Origin: Platanthera guangdongensis
Lineage: Eukaryota > Streptophyta > Magnoliopsida > Asparagales > Orchidaceae
Assembly (NCBI GenBank): GCA_039583875.1
Contig: CM077160.1
Span: forward strand, 117,601,895 to 117,665,894
Direction of reading: 5' to 3'
Length of the DNA stretch: 64,000 nt
Shown here: positions 43,951-53,690 of the stretch, piece by piece
Numbering within the stretch: position 1 is the first letter of the stretch
Layout: the number at the start of each line of letters is the position of its first letter
Position numbers and translations under genes: made by a program
The notes under the pieces: generated by a model
What the model was told of the DNA's origin: nothing
Database searches by the model: none
What the model saw: the letters and a program-made list of their open reading frames with translations, nothing else

Positions 43951-46224
43951 ATGGGTTCATGTGAAAATCACAAGGAACTTGGATCCATGAAATTACCCAT
44001 ATGTAGAAAGGAAATGTTTGGCATATGGAAAGAGAGGGTCAGATTATTCATGGAAGCTTCTGACCCAAGAATCTACATCACAATTAAAGAAGGGTCATTC
44101 ATTCCTATGAACATCTCAGTTCTTGATGCCAACCTCAAGACTCCAAAAAGTTACTCTGAAATGACAAAGGATGAGATCATCTTAGCCACAATGGATAAGA
44201 GAGCACAGAACATAATTGTTAGTGCTATAGATGACTCAACTTTCAAAACTTGTTTCACTGCAAAACCTCCAAGGAGATGTGAGACACTTTGATTGTCTAG
44301 ATGGAGGGATCAGAAGAAGTAAGAGAGGACATAAAGTCTATGCTAAACCACGAATATGAATGTTTTCGACAAACCAAAACAGACAGCATAACTGAGTGCT
44401 ATAAGAAGTTTTTCAGAATAGTTAATGAGCTAATGTCATATGGAAGAGTCTTCCGCACATATGAGCTCAATGAAAAGTTTCTCAGAACACTAACAAAGGA
44501 CTGGGATACGAAGATATGTGTCATCAGGGAAGTGGCCAGACTTACAGACACCTCTCCACCAACCCTATTTGGAAAACTGCTATCATTTGAGATGCAGCTT
44601 ATGGTCAGAAAGGAGGAAGAGAAAAGTAATATGTCTGAGTACAAAGAGAAATCTATGGACTTCAAGGTTGAAGACACAAAGAAGGACATGAGGATGTATC
44701 CATCTCCTCCTAGGAAAGCTGCTGAAGTCAACTTAGATAATTCGGACAATAACACATCAGACAGCCCTAATTCTGATGAAGACTTTGCTGCCTTCACAAG
44801 GCAATTCCAAAGATTCATTAAGAAAAAACAGTGGAGAACCAAGCCATCCTCCTCATAGTCCAAGGATGACTACTACCAGAAAAAAATCTTCTAAGAAATA
44901 TAGGTATGACACTAAACCAAACAAAATAACTTCTTCTAAGATTGTTTGTTATTGTTGCAACAGGTCTGGACATGTTGTAGCTGACTGCCCTGATAAAAGA
45001 AAGGAATCTAATGACAAGAAGAAGCACCAAAATAAGGGCAATAAGGAGAGTTGTTTTGTTGCAAAGAAGTAGAAAAGTTGGACTGACTGCTCATCATCAG
45101 ATTCAGGAGAAGAGGCTGAAGCTGAAGCCTATATTGGACTGTTCACAACAGAAGATGATTCTGAAGAGACTGAATTCTTGCAAATATTGAACTCTATAAA
45201 TGGGATTGATGATCATCAGTATAGAGGGCTGATGGCTATTTCTGAGGAAGATCAGTACCAGGATCAGTCTGGTCCTAGTAATGTAAACAGTCTATCTTCA
45301 ATTTCTGATTATTATACTTGGACAGAATCAGAAGCATCAGCATCAAGTGATGAGGATGATTCTGAATCTAAAGGGGATATGGATCAACTAATTAATAAAT
45401 ACGGCGATCTATTGCAAGCTTTCAAGAAAAGCAGAACCCTTGCCAAAAAGCAGGCTAAGGAAATTGCCTCCTTCAAGAAAGATGCTTCAGAATCAGCAAA
45501 AGAGCTGGATCTGAAATTGAAGGAAGTAAGCCAACTGAAAAAGATCACAATCATTCAGATGGAAACTATTACCTTCAAAAATAATCGTATCAAGAATCTT
45601 GAAATAAAACTTCAACGAGAGAGGGATCTTGTAGCTAAATTTTCAAAGCCAAAATCAGTCTTACCCTTAATTGATAACTTCATTGCACAAGAGGGTAAGA
45701 AAGGATTAGGCTTCAAGGTAAGAACAAGGGCAACTAGTTCAAAAAGGAAAGGCAAAGCCCCAGTTCAGCCTCTTGCCTCCAAACCCCCTATTCCTTTCAG
45801 GAAAGTGATGCAACCTACTAACAGATATGACCATGATATCGCACATGGTCACTGTAAGTATAGTGATCAGAATGACAAGGGTGTAAATGCCAATAGGGCA
45901 GCCCATGGACAAACACACCATGTTCTTCAGGAATCATCAGTGTTTGATGCACCAGCCCCAGCACTCAATAAAAGGACCATTGTTCCTACAGAATTAAGGA
46001 CTGCTGACAGCAATGCTATTAAGCTCGTACTTAAAAGAAGATACAACAGATATGAGTGCTGGTATTGTTGCAAAGTGGGTCATTATACCATTGATTGTTG
46101 GCACAACACTACTGTCAAGAAAAATGCCAGCTTACCTGTCATAAAGGCTGTAGGAAAGCATGTCAAATTTCAATCTAACCTGAACCTAGATCCCAATAAC
46201 TATCGGGGATCTAAGGTTAGGTAA
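43951..46224 (+). pseudogene. Copia-4 gag with two zinc knuckles and coiled coil
   Basis: Starts ATG 43951 (MGSCENHKELGSMKLP). N-terminal UBN2-like gag (MFGIWKERVRLFMEASDPR; ECYKKFFRIVNELMSYG; FLRTLTKDWDTK), broken by a stop/frameshift at about 44290. First knuckle CYCCNRSGHVVADC near 44948-44989. An acidic segment and a heptad-rich coiled-coil region follow (about 45400-45640). Second knuckle CWYCCKVGHYTIDC near 46055-46096. A stop at 45070 separates two frames. In the family this protein packages the RNA. The coiled coil is thought to mediate assembly; that role is inferred. Confidence 0.85.
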
Positions 46225-46249
46225 TTTTATTTGATGCAGGTGAGTCCAA

Positions 46250-47721
46250 GTGACCATACCCAATATGGTTCTGAATAGTGGATGTTCTAGGCACATGACT
46301 GGAAACTAGAAGGTTGCTAAAGGACTATACTCCCACTTTGGATGACCCAAAGGTTATCTTTGGTGGATTAGAAAAGGGAGTAATCAAAGTTTTGGTAAAT
46401 TTCTAATAACTCAATCACTATCACTCAAGTGGCTTATGTGAAAGGTTTAAAACATAATCTAATATGCATAAGTCAACTAAGTGATCTTGGTTATGACACT
46501 TCTTTTATTAAGAATGAGTGTCAGATTAGAAGAACAAGTGATCAAGAGGTCATCTTGTCAGGTTATAGAAAAGGAAATGTCTATCGTCTAAATTTTGTGT
46601 GTGAGAATAAAGATTCTCATGTTTTCCTAGTTGCAGTTGAGAAAGCTTCTCATTGTGTCAAATGACACAAGAGGCTAGCTCACCTTAACTAGATGACTAT
46701 AGGTCAACTCTTTAGTAAAGAGTTAGTGTTGAATGGTTCTCATGTCAAGTGCATCAAGGAGGGTGTATGTTGAGCTTGCCAAAACGGCAAACAGACCAAG
46801 ACTTCCTTCCATAGTCTTGATACCAAAGATTCAGTGAGGTGTTTGTACCTCCTGCATATGGATCTATTTGGTCCTATGCCAGTTCACAGTCTAGGTAGGA
46901 AAGTCTATACCTTTGTGGTTATTGATGACTTTTCCAGATTTGCCTGGGTATTTTTTCTGAGTAAGAAATCTGAAACTCCAACTGTATTCCAAACATTTGT
47001 TAAGCAAATACAGAATAAATTCAACAGTTCTGTGGTTAATTAGAAGTGACCATGGGACTGAGTTTCAGTCTGATTGCATGACAAAGTTCTGTGAAGAACT
47101 TGGAATTTATCAAGAATTCTCATCACCTAGAACTCCCCAGCAAAATGGAATTGCTGAAAGGAAAAATAGAACACTTATTGAGGCTGGTAGAACACTGCTA
47201 AGTGATACATCTCTCCTAGAATATTTCTAGCTGAGGCAGTAAACACTGCTTGTCATGCTCTCAATAGAGCTTCCGTCAACAAAAGCCACAAGAAGACTCC
47301 CGATGAGATTCTGAAGGGCAAAAACCAAATATATCCTATTTTAGGATCTTTGGTAGCAAGTGTTATGTACTTAACAATGATAAGTCTTATTTAACTAAGT
47401 TTGCTGTCAAGTCTTAAGATGTGATACTTGTTGGGTACAGCAGAAATAGTAGGGCATACAGGATCTACAACTTGACTACTCAAGCTGTAGAAGAATCTGT
47501 CCATGTAGTTTTTGATGAATCTAAGCTAATTAACTTTGAGCGGTCTAGCACTTCTTGTAGCTCTATAGTTTGAAGGAAAAGATGGACAAGCTAACCATTA
47601 GTGAAGACCAACCTGCAAGACAGGATGAGGAAAATGGATGATGGTTGTATAGGGGAGTACAAGACCCACAGCTGCTGATGAAGACAATGAAGTACAGCTG
47701 GGTGAGGAGATGGAGGAAATT
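46250..47721 (+). pseudogene. Copia-4 pol, protease and integrase part
   Basis: Protease site near 46270 reads LNSGCSRHMTGN, where the family has D-S-G: the catalytic Asp codon is AAT (46274-46276), so Asp became Asn. GAG-pre-integrase HKRLAHLN near 46660. Integrase: HMDLFGPMPVHSLGRK, IRSDHGTEFQSDC after a frame break near 47040, then PQQNGIAERKNRTLIE, so D, D and E are all present. C-terminal part VVFDESKL near 47520. Stops at 46663, 46690, 47041, 47228 and 47415. Runs into the N gap before RT. Confidence 0.88.
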
Positions 47722-48221
47722 NNNNNNNNNNNNNNNNNNNNNNNNNNNNNNNNNNNNNNNNNNNNNNNNNNNNNNNNNNNNNNNNNNNNNNNNNNNNNNN
47801 NNNNNNNNNNNNNNNNNNNNNNNNNNNNNNNNNNNNNNNNNNNNNNNNNNNNNNNNNNNNNNNNNNNNNNNNNNNNNNNNNNNNNNNNNNNNNNNNNNNN
47901 NNNNNNNNNNNNNNNNNNNNNNNNNNNNNNNNNNNNNNNNNNNNNNNNNNNNNNNNNNNNNNNNNNNNNNNNNNNNNNNNNNNNNNNNNNNNNNNNNNNN
48001 NNNNNNNNNNNNNNNNNNNNNNNNNNNNNNNNNNNNNNNNNNNNNNNNNNNNNNNNNNNNNNNNNNNNNNNNNNNNNNNNNNNNNNNNNNNNNNNNNNNN
48101 NNNNNNNNNNNNNNNNNNNNNNNNNNNNNNNNNNNNNNNNNNNNNNNNNNNNNNNNNNNNNNNNNNNNNNNNNNNNNNNNNNNNNNNNNNNNNNNNNNNN
48201 NNNNNNNNNNNNNNNNNNNNN
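47722..48221. other. Assembly gap of exactly 500 N
   Basis: 500 N bases. The round number suggests a placeholder rather than a measured length. Left flank is Copia-4 pol, right flank is inside the Copia-6 5' LTR, so at least the rest of Copia-4 and about 100 bp of LTR are missing. Confidence 0.98.
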
Positions 48222-48279
48222 GGCCAAGAGTCAACATCTCATGGATTTTCATCTACAACAGCCTGTCAGGACTCAAGCA

Positions 48280-48475
48280 TATCAGTCGACACTAGCTCAG
48301 TCGAAACCATAGGATCGTGTCGACCAACATCACAGCAAATTGTGTCGACACTGCAGGCAGATTGTGTCGACACCCAGAAAGTCTATGTCGACACACAGAC
48401 AGACTGTGGTCGACACTTGATTCAAGATTGTGTCGACACCGACAGCAATATGGGGTCGACACCAGATGCCAGGCT
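48280..48475 (+). repeat. GTGTCGACAC array, Copia-6 5' LTR left part
   Basis: Eight or so GTCGACAC words, matching 61974-62165 in the 3' LTR. The array is cut at 48483 by Athila-2 and resumes at 58237. Confidence 0.92.
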
Positions 48476-49338
48476 GTGCGCCCTGATGCGTGTAATACGG
48501 CAAGCGCACCGGTCGCACAAGTAATAAAGTTTTGGGAATAAATCCCCAAGTGTCGGTCTCTTGAGGAATGCAATTAGCGTAGAACGACAACAGTACCGAG
48601 AATATCGTTATGAGAGTTAAAAATAGAACAAAAAGGAAAATAGCGGACTAGGGAGATTGTGGATGTTTGATCTACTGAACTAGTAAAAGCTATGCGGGTC
48701 GACAGCACCGCTTCGCAAGGTGAAGTGGGTTTGTCGGCCGCTATGCCGAACTTCAGTGGGCGAGTGGAAGGGAAGCTAATGGATTGCAGCGTTCTTGTGT
48801 GGATTGCAATCAGGACAAGGCACAGGAATGAAGTGGATGTGGGGTGAGTGAGGCGCATTCACAGACAGAACTCACAAGCATAAGAAGAAACTAACATTCC
48901 ATTAACTAGAAAGTAAACTTGATGTTCAGGGATGGAAATGTTCGTTACACTGCTCAAACATTCATAATACAGAGGAAGGGGAAGAGGAGTAAACCAAAAG
49001 AGAATGAAGATCCACCGCGGGTTGTGGCCGGAGTAGCGAGTTGTCAATCCGCTTCCGGGCTCAGTCCAAGGAGGCTTCCGGTACCAACGATCTGTCACCT
49101 CGAAGGCCTTTAAGTCCGTTCTCTAGGTTATCTACTTCACCAACTCTGCAGGAAAGCTTGGAGTTGAAGTCATCAATGGCCGAGGGCTTCGCCGGAGTGT
49201 TGAAAAGCTTCGGAGTAGTTGAAATGGCTTCCCGACGAAGGTGGAAGTGATGGAGCAGCTGGAGAAGTGAAAAGGCGATTCCCGCGCACTCTCCGATCGC
49301 AGCAAATGACAGGCGTTGACCTAAAACGCGGAGCAGGG

Positions 49339-49348
49339 CCTTATATAC
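49339..49348 (-). promoter_or_regulatory. TATA box in Athila-2 LTR
   Basis: Minus strand GTATATAAGG, about 30 bp downstream of the first palindrome. The twin in the other LTR is at 57656-57665. Confidence 0.7.
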
Positions 49349-49364
49349 GGAGGCAGCAGAAGCA

Positions 49365-49690
49365 GTGCGCACGATCAGTGGCGCACGACCAGTGGTCGTG
49401 CGCACTGTAGGTCGATGATCGTGCGGCTTTTCCAAATAAACCTGCAACCTGGACAAGAAGCATCAGCATATAAGCGCACGAGCAGTGGCGCACGACCAGT
49501 GGTCGTGCGCACTATGGCCAGTGCTCGTGCGATTACCGAGACAGGGTTATGAAAAAGGGGTGTAATGCGCACGAACAGTGGCGCACGACCAGTGGTCGTG
49601 CGCAGTCGCAAGTCCAGTGGTCGTGCGCAGTATTCCTGCATCGTCGGAGTCTCCCGAGCAGTTCCGGAGCACGCACACGACCACTGTACC
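49365..49690 (-). repeat. Long palindrome array in Athila-2 LTR
   Basis: Three perfect 23-bp palindromes (arms GCGCACGACCA and TGGTCGTGCGC around one base) at 49381-49403, 49488-49510 and 49581-49603, plus partial copies (GCGCACGATCAGTG, CAGTGGTCGTGCGCAG, GCACACGACCACTG). The same array is in the other LTR at 57680-57995. Confidence 0.97.
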
Positions 49691-49925
49691 AGCAGAAGGG
49701 GCAGAAAGGCCACCAGAACGTGCACACCACATCCCCGAGATAGGGCTAAAGAATAACAACAAAATGGAAACACACAGAAAGCACACAGAAGCGGGCCTAC
49801 AGTGCACTTAATCGTGAAATAGGTACATAAACACAAATAAGCAATAAAGGCTCTCAAGTGTAGTGCTAAGACGATAAAACTAGCCCAGATGAGTCCAAAA
49901 ATCAGTGTAAAATGTGGACTCATCA

Positions 49926-51850
49926 CACCCCCAGACTTAACCATTTGCACGTCCCGAGCAAATCATTACTCCATGGACTCGAAGATAGCTAACTGGCTCA
50001 GAAATTTCAAAAAGAAGTAAGACGAGAAATCAAATATATCATGAGTATAGAAGATATAATAGAAAAACTTTTTAATTATACAACGTAGTTTAAACTATTC
50101 GACAGACGTAAATAAATATTGTAATTGCTCAAAATTAGAATTCTGGAGAATCGTGCGATCATGTGCAGGAAGAAAGTAGGCAGGCCACTAAGGTGAGAAT
50201 TGCCAAAGTTCGGGACTCAGGATCACCTCCAAGGAATCCACCAATGTCGGGGACCATACGCTTGCACGTTCACACTCTCTCCACGGCGCGGGTTAGACTC
50301 AAGCGTGAATCAGTAGGACTTGTAGGAGGAAATGGGGCTTAGGCGACGGCTTGGTGGTCAAAGATAAACATGAAGGCTCTATGCAACCAAAGCGAGCGAA
50401 AACAACCCAAACCAAAACAGCCACTTAGAAAAGAATGGGGCACACGCCCCCAGACTTAGCTTGAAATCCGGGTGTGAACACGGCTGAACCCGACCAAATT
50501 CAATAAAGAGGATGGGGATCGAGATCTCAAAGCAATTCTTTCATATATATATTTGTTTTTTTCTATTGCGCGAATCAGCTTTTTATTTTCGTAAACTGTT
50601 GTTTTCTTTTCTGCGCTAGCAATCCCCAAACGAAGCAATCAAAACGGGAATAAAATCAGCACCCCAAAAACAATGTCCACTAATCACAACCTCGGCAAAA
50701 CAGGAAATACAAATCAGCTCAAGCATTTGATTGCGAAGGTGGGTTTAGCTTCAGGCCTTGGTGAAAGTGAGTGGAGCTGGATCAAAGGAAGGGTAGGCAC
50801 AAATTTGGCATGCAATGGTTAACAGGTAGGAATGGCTAAACAAGGCTCAAACTAGCCAAAAGAAGGCCTACGTCATGCTCACGCTTAACTAACCGTGCAC
50901 CAATGCTTCGAGAGTAGCTTAGGGCAAGTTCTTAGCCACCGAGAAAGATGATCCTTCCCCCCCCGACTCGAGCAATACGAGTCTAGTGGCGGCTACACAC
51001 ATTCCTACACTATCGTTTGATTATCCCAGATTCAGATTTTGAGCAGTATAAACAAATATTTACGTGTGCAGAAAAGAATAATTCTACGAGCATAAAGAAA
51101 AATTAGTTCTATCCTAACTCTACACAAACCATGAGTATTCGATTAGGAGCACTGCATGAGTTTCGAACTACTCAATCCTGAAATCCTAAGCCAGTACCAC
51201 TATTTTAAAGTTTACACAAAAGCAATAAATTTAACTCGGGTTGTGCGCGTGGGTAAGAGCGCACTCGTGTGGGTGATTCAGTGTGTGCAACCAAAAAAAA
51301 CAAGAAATAAGTAAATAAGAAACTGGAATGCAACAGAAAGTGCGGTGTAGTGACCACAGGCATACTCCCCCCCAGACTTAAAGTTGACAACGAATAAAAA
51401 TAAGCATTCCAAAGAGGAGAAATAGCTAGGGTAGGAAGTACCTATGCTCAAAATTGAGCATACCAGTCGGGCAATGAGATGTCCAAGTGCGGCCAAGTTG
51501 CCGCGCCTCAAATATTCCTGCACCTGCGATTAAAGGATGCAAGCCAAACAAAATATGGACAAATATATATATATGAAGAAATAAACGAACTCAAAACACA
51601 GCATAGGACCGAACGGTCCAACTTGGGTTGTCTCCCGAAAGCCCTTTTGTTTACCGTCCTTAAGGTGGACCAAATACCTGTATTAGCAGTTCAAATAGAG
51701 AGTTCGATACATAAAAAAAAAAGAAAAGACAACAGTCGGCTCCCAGATGGGCGCTCACAAAAATATAGTAGCTGTCTTGCTCAGAAAATATAAACAATAG
51801 AAAAGAAACAGAAGGCGTGGTAGACTAGCTCTGTGGTGAGTTCCACTCAC
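49926..51850 (-). other. Athila-2 3' non-coding region with repeated PPT-like tracts
   Basis: About 1.9 kb between integrase and the 3' LTR without an env-like ORF. The PPT-like block CCCCCAGACTTA (minus TAAGTCTGGGGG) occurs at 49928-49939 next to the LTR, and again at 50447-50458 and 51369-51380. The rest is unremarkable. Confidence 0.75.
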
Positions 51851-53690
51851 TCAAGGAGTGTCGCCATTGCTTTGCGTGGGGTCGGCGAGCTGCAGGCTTT
51901 GAGAGTCGCCGGTGGTTGCGCCGCCATCATATAATTTTAACCGGTGCCCATTGACTTTGAAATTGTCTCCGCTTTTCCCGACTATTTCGATGGCGCCAAA
52001 AGGGGAGACTCCGATCACTGTGAAAGGGCCGCTCCACCGCGATTTGAGTTTGCCGGGAAATAAGCGGAGGCGGGAATTGTACAGCAGGACTTGGTCGCCT
52101 GGTTGGAAGTCTTTGGGATGATGTGACGGTCATGCCATTTTTTGTTCTTTCTTTGTATATCCGCGCATTTTCGTATGCAAAATGCCGGAGCTCCTCTAAT
52201 TCGTTCAGTTGAGTGCGGCGCTTATCGGCTGCGGCTTCGATGTCCATGTTTAGCAATTTGGTTGCCCATAGTGCTTTGTGTTCCAGCTCGACTGGTAAGT
52301 GGCAAGCTTTTCCGTAGACGAGTTGAAAAGGGGTCATACCGATAGGGGTTTTGAAGGCGGTTCTGTACGCCCATAAGGCGTCGTCGACCTTTTTGGCCCA
52401 CTCTTTTCGGTTGGAATGGATGGATTTTTCGATGATTCTTTTGAGCTCGCGATTGGAGACCTCGACTTGCCCACAGGTTTGGGGATGGTAGGCAAGAGAG
52501 ATTTTGTGGTGTACTCCAAATTTCTTCATGAGTTGCAAGAACGACTTGTTGCAAAAATGGCTCCCGCCATCGCTGATGATGGTGCGCGGGGCGCCGAATC
52601 GAGAGAAAATGTTCTTGTGTAGGAAATTCAAAACGGTGCGGGCATCATTTGCTGCGACAGCCTCGGCTTCGACCCATTTGGAAACATAGTCTACTGCGAC
52701 AATAATATAGAGTTTGCCATGCGACATGGGGAAGGGTCCCATGAAGTCAATTCCCCAAACGTCGAATGGTTCGCAGACGAGCATATTGTTGAGAGGCATT
52801 TCATCCTCTTGGAGATATTCCCTGTCCTTTGGCATTCATTGCATTTTGCGACGTAAGCTTGTGTGTCTCTAAAAAGGGTTGGCCAAAACAGGCCACATTG
52901 CAGTATCTTGCGTGCTGTTCGGGTGGCGCCGAAATGACCGCCGGCCTCCCGATCGTGGCAGTGTGTTAAGACGGATTGAAATTCGGTCTCGGGTACACAA
53001 CGCCGGATGATGCTGTCGTTGCAAGTACGGAATAGTAACGGGTCTTCCCAGAAATAATATTTGGCGTCGGACAATAGTTTTCGCTTTTGCTGCGATGACA
53101 GGTGAGGGGAGACAGATTTGCAGGCGAGGTAGTTGGCCATATCTGCGTACCACGGGATTGTCGATCGAGTGAGCGAACAGATGGGGAAGGAAGCAGTCGG
53201 CAATCTCGTTGCGGTTGCAGATGGGGACAACTCCTGCGGTGTTGCTCTCCAATCTTGATAGGTGATCGGCGATGACGTTTTCGACCCCTTTCTTATCTCG
53301 GATCTCGATGTCATATTCCTGTAGAAGAAGAATCCAACGGATTAGTCGGGGCTTGGCGTCTTTTTTTTGAATAAATACCTTAGTGTGGCATGGTCAGTGT
53401 ACACAATGACCTTAGATAACACTAGGTATGAATGGAATTTTTCGAAAGCGAAGATCACTGCCAATAGCTCCTTTTCTGTAGTGGTATAGTTCAGTTGAGC
53501 ATCGTTGAGAGTCCGGCTGGCGTAGGAAATAGTATGAAAGATTTTGTTTTTCCTTTGACCGAGCACTGCTCCGACTGCAACATCGCTTGCGTCGCACATG
53601 ACTTCGAAAGGCAAAGTCCAATCTGGTGCCACCAAGATTGGAGCGGAGATGAGTCGATCTTTGAGAGTCTCGAAGGCCTGCATACATTTT
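51850..53690 (-). pseudogene. Athila-2 RNase H and integrase, frameshifted
   Basis: RNase H (53683-53342): [43 protein letters not shown], with all acids present. Then [12 protein letters not shown] linker, the zinc site ([21 protein letters not shown]) and integrase core with [22 protein letters not shown] and [18 protein letters not shown] and E kept. C-terminal region continues to about 51850 with an [20 protein letters not shown] frame. Four to six one-base changes at short homopolymers (near 53687, 53361, 53154, 52805, 52138 and 52115) shift the frame. I see no internal stop that is not explained by these shifts. Confidence 0.88.

Larger units (their letters stand above)
42392..47721 (+). 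mobile_element. Copia-4: Sirevirus-like element, 3' part in the N gap
   Basis: 5' LTR 42392-43871, PBS 43874-43889, gag 43951-46224, pol from about 46250 to 47721, then N. RT, RNase H, PPT and 3' LTR fall in or beyond the gap. Gag architecture (UBN2-like part, coiled coil, two CCHC) and RSDHGTEF in integrase suit a Sirevirus. Confidence 0.88.
48484..49925 (-). mobile_element. Athila-2 3' LTR (1442 bp)
   Basis: TGATGCGTG...GGACTCATCA. Differs from 56800-58236 by only a few substitutions and small indels. Contains the CGCACGACCA/TGGTCGTGCG palindromes (49365-49690) and minus-strand TATATAAGG (49339-49347). Confidence 0.95.

Noticed and set aside
47563..48312. Open frames of 200-229 codons crossing the N gap
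   Set aside because: Most residues are unknown; they exist only because N contains no stop.
49375..49950. 191-codon minus-strand frame in the Athila-2 LTR, and its twin at 57691-58095
   Set aside because: Peptide is the translated palindrome array; no domain and LTR context.
49926..51850. Env-like ORF between Athila-2 integrase and 3' LTR
   Set aside because: Only frames up to about 80 codons, no signal peptide or transmembrane pattern in a suitable frame.
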